Source of the DNA: Fibrobacter sp. UWT2
Lineage (GTDB): Bacteria; Fibrobacterota; Fibrobacteria; Fibrobacterales; Fibrobacteraceae
Direction: 5' to 3'
Length of the DNA: 64,000 nt
Assembly (NCBI RefSeq): GCF_900142545.1
Contig: NZ_FRBF01000001.1
Coordinates: 186,001 to 250,000 of the forward strand
Shown one piece after another: positions 17,426 to 24,620 of this stretch. Under the pieces are notes generated by a model. The model did not search any database. It was not told the origin of the DNA and worked only from the letters and a program-made list of their open reading frames with translations. Within the stretch, counting starts at the first letter, position 1; each line of letters begins with the position of its first letter. The position numbers and the translations under genes are program-made.

Positions 17426-18540
17426 GCGGCACCTCCGCGAGAACGTTCCAATCGTTCAAAAATTTGCACTAACTGCTTCGCTGAATTTTTCCACTGGTAT
17501 TTTTCAAGAATGGCTTTACGCTTATCTTCTTTGTCGCTCAAGAAATCTTGCGGCTCGTTTAAAAAGGCTTCAATCGTTTGTGCAATCGATTCCGGATCCT
17601 TGGCGTCAAAATAAATCCCGCAATCTTCCGCGATTTCTTCCATCACGGAACCCTTGGTGGTTAACACCGGCGTCTTGTAGTTCAGCGCTTCCAACACCGG
17701 GAGCCCGAATCCCTCGTACACAGAAGGGAATATGACCGCGGCACTGTTGGCGTACAAGTTCCGCAGTTCGTCGTCGCTCACGAACCCTAAATGCTGAATG
17801 TTCGTTGCTACCGGCGAATTTTGCAAGAGGCTGTTTTCGGAACTGTTCTTCCAGCCCTTGGGACCGGTCATGCTAAGCGTTACCTGAATTCCCTTTTTGT
17901 CAAGAATTTCAAGTGCTTTTACGAGGTTCTTGAAGTTCTTTCGCGGTTCCAAGCTCCCGACAAAGAGCAAACCGTTTCGTACAGAATTTTCTGTATGGGG
18001 CTTGTCGCTCTTGTTGATTCCGCAGGGAACAATTTCGATTTTATTTTTATTGATGTTCGGGTGAAAGTGCAGAAGTTCGCTTTTCGTAAAATCAGAATTG
18101 ACCGCGACAACGTCGGCTTTTAGAATCGATTTCTCGCCGATATGGTTGTTAATCCAGCGGACCGATTTGCGCATGGTTTCAGGATAACGCTTGTACACGA
18201 AATCATGAACCGTCAGAACTTTTTTGCAACCGGACTTTTCCAAGGGAAGCGTTTGTTCCGGCCCCCAGAAAACATCAATCTGGTATTGCTTGAGTAAGTG
18301 TGGCAACGTCAATTGCTGCCAGAGAATGCCCGGGATTTTCTTTTGGAATGCAAATTTCCCTGAATAGGGGCAAAGCTTGAAATTCTTGTTTGTAATCGGG
18401 TATTCGATTTCGTGCGGCGAGAACAAGAAATATTCGTTTTCGAGATCAACTTTCTGAAGTTCGTCCAAAAGGGAAATCAAATAACGGCCGATACCGCTAT
18501 TGTTGTAACGCAAACACTTGATGTCGATTCCGATACGCAT
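17422..18540 (-). CDS. Family 4 glycosyltransferase
   Basis: A 372-aa GT-B glycosyltransferase. 'MRIGIDIKCLRYNNSGIGRYL' at the start, 'LLFVGSLEPRKNFKNLVKAL' in the middle and 'VYEGFGLPVLEALNYKTPVL' (the E-x7-E nucleotide-sugar motif) are typical of GT4. The ATG at 18540 overlaps the upstream stop as TAATG; longer in-frame extensions read into the upstream gene and are rejected. Part of the four-gene polysaccharide unit running leftward. Confidence 0.9.
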   Translation of the reverse strand: MRIGIDIKCLRYNNSGIGRYLISLLDELQKVDLENEYFLFSPHEIEYPITNKNFKLCPYSGKFAFQKKIPGILWQQLTLPHLLKQYQIDVFWGPEQTLPLEKSGCKKVLTVHDFVYKRYPETMRKSVRWINNHIGEKSILKADVVAVNSDFTKSELLHFHPNINKNKIEIVPCGINKSDKPHTENSVRNGLLFVGSLEPRKNFKNLVKALEILDKKGIQVTLSMTGPKGWKNSSENSLLQNSPVATNIQHLGFVSDDELRNLYANSAAVIFPSVYEGFGLPVLEALNYKTPVLTTKGSVMEEIAEDCGIYFDAKDPESIAQTIEAFLNEPQDFLSDKEDKRKAILEKYQWKNSAKQLVQIFERLERSRGGAA

Positions 18541-19481
18541 TAGCTTTTTTTCCAAATCTTGCGTGCAAGCGGCAGCCCGACAGCGGTGAACAGAATGCGT
18601 TTCAGGGTAACGGCAGCGGAATCTTTCAAGAAAAGTTCGTGGCGGTGTTTCGCGATCCACAGCAAACGGAAAGGCGTGAATCCGTGGGTGAGTCGAGCCT
18701 TCGTGAGGCTTAACAGATTCTTGGCAAAACGGATTTCTTTTTCAGTCAAGTCAAGGCGCTTGGCGTTGTCGAGAATCGTCTGCGTCCATTGAATCTGGGT
18801 TTCAAGCGTCTTGCTCATCGAGGGTGCTGCCACTCCGCCTACGGCATTGTTGCCGTGAATGCGGTATTGTACCACCGGCGTATCGATGGCGGCTACGCCA
18901 TTGTGCTTGTCGGCCAGCATGGCTATCCAGCGGTCATGAACGGTCACTCCCTCGGGAATGGGGAGGATGGCGTCCAGTAGACTTGCGCTAAAGAGCGAGA
19001 GACAGCCAGTCACGTTGTTGATGCCAGCAATCTGCTGCTCTATAGAAATTTTCTTTTCAATCTTCGAATAGCTGCGCCAAGATTCGGCGATGATTTTTCC
19101 GTTGGCGTCAACCACTTGGGCGTCTCCGAAAACAAGAGACTTGTCCTGAATTTCTTTTTCGAGGATTTCCAGCTTTTGCGGAAGCCAAACGTCATCTTGG
19201 TCGGCAAGCGCAATCAGGTCGTTTGAACTCAATTGCGGTTGCGCAAGTTCCAAAGCTTTTGAGAATGCGGCGCGGTGCCCGGAATTCTTTTCGAGAATCG
19301 TCACTTGCAGCGGCAAGCGGTCTTGATAGCTTTTTAAAATAGCGGGCGTGTTGTCTTTTGAACCGTCGTCGACGGCGACAATAAAGTCGGCTGGCCTAGT
19401 TTGAGCCACAAGCGAATCGAGCATCTGTGCCAGATACTTTTCGCCATTGTAGGTCGCAAGGACTATGCCGATTTTCGCCAT
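18540..19481 (-). CDS. Family 2 glycosyltransferase, first gene of polysaccharide unit
   Basis: A 313-aa GT2 enzyme. 'GIVLATYNGEKYLAQMLDSL', 'AVDDGSKDNTPAIL', 'ALADQDDVWLPQKL' and 'VHDRWIAMLA' are the expected blocks, close to O-antigen rhamnosyl/glycosyltransferases. It heads the leftward unit GT2-GT4-GT2-Wzi. No Shine-Dalgarno precedes the ATG; instead TGCTATATT ends 6 nt upstream, consistent with a leaderless mRNA. The divergent GT4 at 19575 shares the 93-bp intergenic region. Confidence 0.9.
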   Translation of the reverse strand: MAKIGIVLATYNGEKYLAQMLDSLVAQTRPADFIVAVDDGSKDNTPAILKSYQDRLPLQVTILEKNSGHRAAFSKALELAQPQLSSNDLIALADQDDVWLPQKLEILEKEIQDKSLVFGDAQVVDANGKIIAESWRSYSKIEKKISIEQQIAGINNVTGCLSLFSASLLDAILPIPEGVTVHDRWIAMLADKHNGVAAIDTPVVQYRIHGNNAVGGVAAPSMSKTLETQIQWTQTILDNAKRLDLTEKEIRFAKNLLSLTKARLTHGFTPFRLLWIAKHRHELFLKDSAAVTLKRILFTAVGLPLARKIWKKS

Positions 19482-19487
19482 ACACTG

Positions 19488-19493
19488 AATATA
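19488..19493 (-). promoter_or_regulatory. Extended -10 of a probable leaderless GT2 mRNA
   Basis: On the minus strand TGC-TATATT is followed by CAGTGT (6 nt) and the ATG at 19481. ATAGCAAAAAC here is the inverse of GTTTTTGCTAT at 19539-19549, so the divergent gene has a mirror-image element. Confidence 0.55.
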
Positions 19494-19574
19494 GCAAAAA
19501 CGCCTTTTTTAAGGGTGTTTTGGGCAGTTTTGAATCTTGTTTTTGCTATTATTTTAATGTTTGAGGGATGTACT

Positions 19575-20711
19575 ATGAGCCTTGCGAAAGTCCTTTTTAT
19601 TTGCGATAAAAACGAGTGTACCAGTTTCGGCCGGTTGACGCTGAATCTGGCCAAGGCTGTATCGGGTTCTTTCGAAGCTCATGTGCTATGGCTCAAGACT
19701 CCCAAGTTTTTTGGGGCGGCAACCCCATCGAAGACAGCTTCTTCGGATAACTCCACATACGTTTCCCATGAAGTATGGGCGAAATCGCTCTATACGGGAT
19801 ATTTGAGTTTCCGTGCGCCGCTTAAAAAGCTGGTCAAGAAAATTCAGCCCGAAATCGTCTTCTTTATTCGTCCGGAACTCGGTTTCTTGGTGCCGGTGGT
19901 AAAGGGCCGCGCCAAGACGGTGATGTTTGTACACGACACCTTTGCCGAAACCTTGTACCCGAATAGTATGAAGTTCAAACTGTTGAACCTGTTCTACATT
20001 CGCCCGACTGTCAAGGCGGATTTCTTCGTGTACAATTCCAATTGGACTCGCGAACAGGCGGCAGACCACTTTGGCGTAGAAATGTCGTCAAAACCGGGAA
20101 CCGTAATCGGTTGCCCCATCGATAGCGCCCTGTTCAACAAGCCCGAAACGCAACCGACCTTTGAAGAAAAGAAGGCTTTCCTCCGCAAGTACGGCATCAA
20201 GAATTTTGATGGAATGTGCTTGAATGTAAGCCTTGATGAACCGCGCAAGAATATTGAGACGTTCTTTGAAATGGCAAGCCTCAGACCGCATGTGGCTTTT
20301 GTTCGCGTGGGTAAGTTCTCGGAACGCTTGCGCGCAATCGTGAACGAAAAGAAGCTTTATAACGTTTATCACTTTAGCGAATTCAAGGCGCATGAACTGC
20401 GCGACTTCTACCGCCACGCAGACCTCATGGTGTATCCGTCGCTTTTAGAAGGCTTCGGCCTTCCGCCCATCGAGGCGATTGCCTGCGGAACGCCTGCTGT
20501 GGGCGCCGCCACTTCGGCTGTCAAGGAAAATTTGGAAGGCGTGGGCCCGCTCATTGATCCACCTACGGATGCTGAAGCTTATGCCCGAGTTCTTGACCGT
20601 GTACTCGCTGGTGAAAATGTGCTGGATAACGAAAAAGCAGCGGCCCTTTTAGACCGCTGCTCCATGAAATCATTTAGTCAGCGCGTTCTTACTTTCTTTT
20701 CCACACTTTAA
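19575..20711 (+). CDS. Family 4 glycosyltransferase
   Basis: A 378-aa GT-B enzyme of the GT4 family. 'VLFICDKNECTSFGRL' begins the N-terminal domain, 'CLNVSLDEPRKNIETFFEM' starts the donor domain and 'YPSLLEGFGLPPIEAIACGTPAV' carries the E-x7-E motif. The ATG at 19575 is chosen because GAGGGA lies just upstream; the frame is open further back, but that part would overlap the divergent GT2. Its 3' end overlaps the convergent MauE-like gene by 23 bp. Probably part of the same surface-glycan pathway as the leftward unit. Confidence 0.88.
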   Translation: MSLAKVLFICDKNECTSFGRLTLNLAKAVSGSFEAHVLWLKTPKFFGAATPSKTASSDNSTYVSHEVWAKSLYTGYLSFRAPLKKLVKKIQPEIVFFIRPELGFLVPVVKGRAKTVMFVHDTFAETLYPNSMKFKLLNLFYIRPTVKADFFVYNSNWTREQAADHFGVEMSSKPGTVIGCPIDSALFNKPETQPTFEEKKAFLRKYGIKNFDGMCLNVSLDEPRKNIETFFEMASLRPHVAFVRVGKFSERLRAIVNEKKLYNVYHFSEFKAHELRDFYRHADLMVYPSLLEGFGLPPIEAIACGTPAVGAATSAVKENLEGVGPLIDPPTDAEAYARVLDRVLAGENVLDNEKAAALLDRCSMKSFSQRVLTFFSTL

Positions 20712-21375
20712 TCAGGCTGTGGTTCTTGCGGGTAGCAAGCCAGAGCGTGGGCCAGATTAGAATCAAGTCGCGAATCAGACTTGTCCAGGCTTCGGCCTTG
20801 TCGTGGGCGTCGCCATCTTCAAGCTCGAAACAGCCGCAAGTGATTCCGAGGTCGTTGCCGAGCGCCCAGGTGAGCGCGATAATGAAGCTTACGAACATCC
20901 AGAAAATAGCGAAAGCGGATTCACGCACGAACGGCGTTACAATCATGGCGAGGCCAAACCAGAATTCAAACTGCGGGTAAACCAGCGCAAAGAAGTTGTT
21001 TACGCTTTCCAGGTGCAAAGCGGGGAAGAACTGGTACTGCGCCACAAGGACTGCGAACTGGTGCGGGTCCTGAATCTTGTAGATGCTTGCGAAAATGAAC
21101 ATGCCGCCAATGCCCACGCGGAACAAGGTTTCGAGCGCACGGATGGCAAAGTCCTTTTGCAGGCGGTAAGCCGGAACGCAAATGCCCGTGGCGATAATGA
21201 TGGCGGCAAGGCCCACATGAATATTGTAGCGGTATGCTTTCGGCCAAATGTCAATCAGCCAATCCTGGTCGGTAAAAGTCAAGAACGATTCTGGGAACGA
21301 AATTTCGGCAACACCGATAGCTACCAGAATCGAGGCTACAACGAGCAGTACTGCAGAGATAATCGTCTTCTTCAT
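20689..21375 (-). CDS. MauE/DoxX-type membrane protein
   Basis: A 228-aa membrane protein with about five to six hydrophobic helices. The MauE/DoxX region begins 'ALETLFRVGIGGMFIFASIYKIQDP' and 'YQFFPALHLESVNNFFALVYPQFEF', and ends with a loop 'GITCGCFE' whose C-x-C matches the redox motif of MauE-like proteins, which supply reducing power to thiol chemistry outside the cytoplasm. The start overlaps the upstream small gene's stop (TAATG), so the two are a unit. Redox role is known for the family and not shown here. Confidence 0.75.
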   Translation of the reverse strand: MKKTIISAVLLVVASILVAIGVAEISFPESFLTFTDQDWLIDIWPKAYRYNIHVGLAAIIIATGICVPAYRLQKDFAIRALETLFRVGIGGMFIFASIYKIQDPHQFAVLVAQYQFFPALHLESVNNFFALVYPQFEFWFGLAMIVTPFVRESAFAIFWMFVSFIIALTWALGNDLGITCGCFELEDGDAHDKAEAWTSLIRDLILIWPTLWLATRKNHSLIKVWKRK

Positions 21376-21569
21376 TACAGCACCTCGTCCGGTTTGGCAA
21401 GAATTTCCTGGCTGCCGATCCAGTCGACCGACTTGGAATCTTCAACGCGAATGTTGTTGATTACGGCAAGCGCAATGCAGAATGCGGCAATCCCCAAAAG
21501 GACAATCCAGTTCAGGGATTTTAAATAACTTTTAAGATAATCGAATACTTTAAGAGCTATAGATTTCAT
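21375..21569 (-). CDS. Small single-span membrane protein coupled to the MauE-like gene
   Basis: A 64-aa protein with one hydrophobic helix ('WIVLLGIAAFCIALAVI') and a short polar tail 'VDWIGSQEILAKPDEVL'. The tail looks like the beginning of a rhodanese-type domain that is then cut off; this is only a resemblance. The ATG at 21569 is favoured because TATCTT lies 6 nt upstream in the leaderless pattern; ATG 21575 is the alternative. The stop overlaps the ATG of the MauE-like gene. No known function. Confidence 0.6.
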   Translation of the reverse strand: MKSIALKVFDYLKSYLKSLNWIVLLGIAAFCIALAVINNIRVEDSKSVDWIGSQEILAKPDEVL

Positions 21570-21575
21570 ATCCAT

Positions 21576-21581
21576 AAGATA
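21576..21581 (-). promoter_or_regulatory. TATCTT -10 element, probable leaderless start
   Basis: TATCTT on the minus strand is 6 nt before ATG 21569, with TTTTG directly upstream and no Shine-Dalgarno. Confidence 0.45.
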
Positions 21582-21595
21582 CAAAATCTTTGGTC

Positions 21596-23284
21596 TTACT
21601 TAGTCCACAGGCTCTTTTCTTTTTCAATAAACTTAGCGAAATCTTCAGGCGCTACCGGCTTCGAAAAGAAATAGCCCTGAATTACGTCGCAACCCATTCT
21701 TCTGAGTGCGCGCAGCTGAGATTCAGTTTCGACACCTTCGGCAACGCAAGGAACCTTCAAGAACTTGGCGATGTCGATAATCAGTTCCACCATCCTCTTG
21801 TTCTTTTCGTGCTTTTCCATGCTGCGGACAAAAGACATATCGATTTTCAGAATATCGATAGGAATTTCGGTCAGCATGCCGAGCGAAGAATAGCCGGTAC
21901 CAAAGTCGTCCATTTCGATTTTAAACCCTTTCTTGCGCATGCTGTCGAGCACTTCGATTAAGCCCTGTGCGTTTTCGGCGTAGGCGCTTTCGGTAATTTC
22001 GATCATGTACTCGCTGGGCGAAAGGTTGTTCTCTTTCAAAATGTTGCAGAATTTGTTCTCAAGATCTGGATCGTAAATGTCGATACGTGATACGTTTACC
22101 GACACGGGAACGGTAAAGTCGTATTCGTCCTTCCAGCGGCGGATTTGGGCGGCGGCTTCTTTCCACACGTAGTAGTCCACCATCTGAATCAGGCCGTTCG
22201 ATTCGAACAAAGGAATGAAGTCTCCCGGATTGATAAAGCCGAGAGTCGGGTGGATCCAGCGGATGAGCGCCTCGGCACTGCGCAGGTGCGGCTTGTCGCC
22301 TTGAATAGCGTACTTGGGCTGGTAGTACACCCTCAAGTCCTTGCGTTCGATCGCTTCGTAAACGTCCCTGATCAAGCGTTCTTCGCGAAGATGCTTACTG
22401 TGTAGTCCACTGTTGTATGTGGATACAGAAATCGTAAAGTTTCCGCTAATGCGGTCGCAAGCGCTCTTGGCACGGTCAAACCATGTTTCGGGGTCAATCA
22501 TTCCCCGTTCTACGTAATGCCATACGCCCACACGGACTCGGATATTGCTTACTTTGATATAATGGGTAAGAATAGTCTGAAGCGCTTCTTGGAGTTCCTG
22601 GTAGTCTTCTTGGTGAATGCAGTATACGTAAAAAACGTCTGCGCTTGCGCGGCAGGCAATCGCATTCAGGGTAGTAAGCACTTGTTGCAAGTAGGTGCCG
22701 ATTTCTGCCAGGACCTGGTCGCCGGTACCGCGTCCGTAAATCTCGTTAATCAGGCGGAAATGCTCCACGTCGATAACGATAGCGTCGCGGTCTGACCCCA
22801 TGTCCAGCGGGATAATCTGCTTCAGGTATTCAAAGAAGTAGTCAATGGTATAAAGCCCCGTGAGTTTGTCCTTTTCGGTCTGCTGCACCAGGTTCTTGCT
22901 TTCGTACAGCGCCATGGTGTGCTCGCAGCGGGCGAGAATAACGTCGGGGGAGTTCAGGGGCTTTCGTAAGAATTCATCTGCGCCCAGTTTGTAGCACCCG
23001 TTGTCATCGCCTTCTCCTGTAACGACGATGACGGGAATGTTCTGCAAAAAGCTTTGGGCGTTTCGTTGGTTTAAAAATTCAATGCAGGCGTCGTCGGGGA
23101 GTTCTTGTTCCAACAAAATAAGGGAATAGTTCGTGGGGGCGTCCATCAACAAAAGCAAGGCTTCTTGCGTATTCCCGACTACGGTGATATTGTAAGACTC
23201 TTCCAGGACATTCTGAAATATTTCCTGGCATTTCGGATCGTCTTCGATCACCATTATATTTTGTCTACTCTTAAACGAGGCCAT
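21596..23284 (-). CDS. Receiver-GGDEF-EAL protein, predicted c-di-GMP phosphodiesterase
   Basis: A 562-aa three-domain signalling protein. Residues 8-125 are a response-regulator receiver with acidic pocket E14-D15-D16, T89 and K108, but the usual phospho-acceptor Asp is E59 ('LILLEQELP'). Residues 135-290 are a GGDEF domain whose catalytic motif is degraded to SADVF (214-218), so cyclase activity is not expected. Residues 305-560 are an EAL domain with the full active site: E338-A-L, 'NVSRID', 'EITES', 'DDFGTGYSS', 'LKID', 'AEGVET' and 'QGYFFSKP'. It should hydrolyse c-di-GMP. A GTGAG-type ribosome site precedes the ATG, with TATATT about 24 nt upstream. It stands alone between rpsD and the MauE unit. 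Confidence 0.93.
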   Translation of the reverse strand: MASFKSRQNIMVIEDDPKCQEIFQNVLEESYNITVVGNTQEALLLLMDAPTNYSLILLEQELPDDACIEFLNQRNAQSFLQNIPVIVVTGEGDDNGCYKLGADEFLRKPLNSPDVILARCEHTMALYESKNLVQQTEKDKLTGLYTIDYFFEYLKQIIPLDMGSDRDAIVIDVEHFRLINEIYGRGTGDQVLAEIGTYLQQVLTTLNAIACRASADVFYVYCIHQEDYQELQEALQTILTHYIKVSNIRVRVGVWHYVERGMIDPETWFDRAKSACDRISGNFTISVSTYNSGLHSKHLREERLIRDVYEAIERKDLRVYYQPKYAIQGDKPHLRSAEALIRWIHPTLGFINPGDFIPLFESNGLIQMVDYYVWKEAAAQIRRWKDEYDFTVPVSVNVSRIDIYDPDLENKFCNILKENNLSPSEYMIEITESAYAENAQGLIEVLDSMRKKGFKIEMDDFGTGYSSLGMLTEIPIDILKIDMSFVRSMEKHEKNKRMVELIIDIAKFLKVPCVAEGVETESQLRALRRMGCDVIQGYFFSKPVAPEDFAKFIEKEKSLWTK

Positions 23285-23347
23285 CGTATTTTCTCACTTC
23301 GTAAGATAAATATATGTTTTTTACTGGCGGTCTGTTTTGGAGAATGC

Positions 23348-23377
23348 AAAAAAAAACACCCTGCCGAAGCAGGGTGT
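23348..23377 (-). terminator. Rho-independent terminator of rpsD
   Basis: On the minus strand ACACCCTGC and GCAGGGTGT form a perfect 9-bp stem with the tetraloop TTCG, followed by a run of nine T. It lies 25 bp after the rpsD stop. Confidence 0.95.
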
Positions 23378-23401
23378 CCAAACTCTTGGTTTGAGTGGTT
23401 A

Positions 23402-24007
23402 CTACCTGGAGTAGTATTCCACGACGAGCTGTTCTTCCAGCTTGACCGGGATCTGGTCGCGGAGCGGGAGCTTCACGAGAGAACCTTCCATCTTGCCGGC
23501 GTCGACAGTCACGTATTCAGGAACAGCCGGAGCGTTAGCAATGGCTTCCTTGATCTGCACGTGTTCCTTAGAGCCTTCGCGAACTGCAATCACGTCACCG
23601 GCCTTGATCTGGCGAGACGGAGAGTAGCTGCGGACACCGTTCACGGTGAAGTGACCGTGAGCGACATACTGGCGAGCTGCAAAAATCGTGCGAGCAAAAC
23701 CCATGCGGTAGACAAGGGCGTCAAGACGGGTTTCGAGCAAGATCATCAGGTTGTCACCAGCAGAACCGGCGCGACGGTTGGCTTCGTCATAAGCCTTGGC
23801 CAACTGAGCTTCGGAAATGTTATAGGTGAAACGCAGACGCTGCTTTTCGACGAGCTGCTGCTTGTACACGGAAGAAGACTTCTTGCGGGTCTGGCCATGC
23901 TGGCCGGGTGCAAAGTTACGGCGATCGAGAGCCTTCTGAGTCTTCTGAGAGACGGCGAGTCCGAGAGAACGGGCTACCTTACCTTTTGGTCCACGGAAAG
24001 AGGACAT
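23402..24007 (-). CDS. rpsD: 30S ribosomal protein S4
   Basis: Primary 16S rRNA-binding protein of the small subunit, 201 aa. The N-terminal part lacks the zinc-binding cysteines (C-minus type); the S4 RNA-binding domain is 'ETRLDALVYRMGFARTIFAARQYVAHGHFTVNG'. The ATG at 24007 with GAGG 5 nt upstream gives the normal start 'MSSFRGPKG'; an upstream in-frame ATG is rejected. The gene is a single-gene unit with its own consensus promoter (24088-24116), a 73-nt structured leader and a strong terminator, not part of the alpha operon with rpsM/rpsK. Confidence 0.97.
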   Translation of the reverse strand: MSSFRGPKGKVARSLGLAVSQKTQKALDRRNFAPGQHGQTRKKSSSVYKQQLVEKQRLRFTYNISEAQLAKAYDEANRRAGSAGDNLMILLETRLDALVYRMGFARTIFAARQYVAHGHFTVNGVRSYSPSRQIKAGDVIAVREGSKEHVQIKEAIANAPAVPEYVTVDAGKMEGSLVKLPLRDQIPVKLEEQLVVEYYSR

Positions 24008-24024
24008 TTTTACCTCGTTAAAGG

Positions 24025-24072
24025 AAGCTCTTTGGTTAACATGCATGTTGGCAGAGCTTGGCGCGACATGCA
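24025..24072 (-). promoter_or_regulatory. Candidate pseudoknot in the rpsD mRNA leader (S4 autoregulation)
   Basis: Two helices interlock in the leader. TGCATGT (24066-24072) pairs with ACATGCA (24042-24048), and AAGCTCT (24053-24059), which lies in that loop, pairs with AGAGCTT (24025-24031) just before the GAGG ribosome site. The order A-B-A'-B' is an H-type pseudoknot. S4 represses its own synthesis through a leader pseudoknot in E. coli; the role here is inference. Confidence 0.6.
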
Positions 24073-24087
24073 CTCATTGGTGAGACA

Positions 24088-24116
24088 TATATAGAAATAA
24101 ATCTGCCGAATTTCAA
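24088..24116 (-). promoter_or_regulatory. Sigma-70 type promoter of rpsD
   Basis: Minus-strand TTGAAA (24111-24116), 17-bp spacer, TATATA (24088-24093). Predicted start near 24080, giving a leader of about 73 nt. Confidence 0.8.
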
Positions 24117-24167
24117 CTGAATCACCCCAAAAACAGCCCGAACCACCCCTTTAGGTCGCCACTTTAT

Positions 24168-24173
24168 TATATT
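24168..24173 (+). promoter_or_regulatory. TATATT -10 element, probable leaderless start
   Basis: TATATT, then AGGGCC (6 nt), then ATG 24180. The AGGG is too close to the ATG to act as a ribosome site. Confidence 0.5.
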
Positions 24174-24179
24174 AGGGCC

Positions 24180-24605
24180 ATGGATTGGAACGAAAATCAG
24201 CTGAAAGAACCCCGTTTGATCGATATCCCTATTGCCCACGACCAGCGTGGCAACTTGAGCGTCGTGGAAGGGGGCGAATTGATCCCCTTCGATATCAAGC
24301 GCGTGTACTACCTGTATGACGTTCCCGGTGGAACGACCCGTGGCGGTCATGCCCACAGGAACCTCCGCCAGCTGATTATTGCCGCCAGCGGCAGTTTCGA
24401 CGTCATTTTGGATGACGGCAAGAAGCGGACCAAGTATTCGCTGAACCGTTCCTACCACGGACTATATATTCCCACGATGCATTGGCGTGAAATCGAAAAC
24501 TTCTCGTCGGGTGCGGTGTGCATGGTCCTTGCGTCGGAACACTACAATGAGTCCGACTACATCTACGATTACGATGCTTTTGTAAAAGAGTCTGCTGAAA
24601 AATGA
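24180..24605 (+). CDS. FdtA/QdtA-like dTDP-keto-sugar 3,4-isomerase (WxcM-type cupin)
   Basis: A 141-aa cupin of the FdtA/QdtA/WxcM family, which converts dTDP-4-keto-6-deoxyglucose to the 3-keto isomer in making 3-amino-3,6-dideoxy sugars (Fuc3N, Qui3N) for surface polysaccharide. The signature 'DQRGNLSVVEGG', 'YYLYDVPGGTTRGGHAHRNLRQ' with the catalytic His pair, and 'SYHGLYIPTMHWREIENFS' are all present. The next plus-strand gene after the convergent GNAT/FemAB-like gene is a DegT aminotransferase that would use its product. RmlA/RmlB, which supply the substrate, are not in the window. Confidence 0.88.
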   Translation: MDWNENQLKEPRLIDIPIAHDQRGNLSVVEGGELIPFDIKRVYYLYDVPGGTTRGGHAHRNLRQLIIAASGSFDVILDDGKKRTKYSLNRSYHGLYIPTMHWREIENFSSGAVCMVLASEHYNESDYIYDYDAFVKESAEK

Positions 24606-24620
24606 CATCGCGTCATTTTT
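24598..24620. terminator. Bidirectional terminator containing both stop codons
   Basis: AAAAATGAC (24598-24606) and GTCATTTTT (24612-24620) form a perfect 9-bp stem with a 5-nt loop; either strand reads A-run, stem, T-run. The TGA stops of both convergent genes lie inside the stem arms. Confidence 0.75.

Noticed and set aside
19401..19574. N-terminal extension of the GT4 gene at 19575
   Set aside because: It would overlap the divergent glycosyltransferase, lacks homology to GT4 N-termini, and the ATG at 19575 has a good GAGGGA site.
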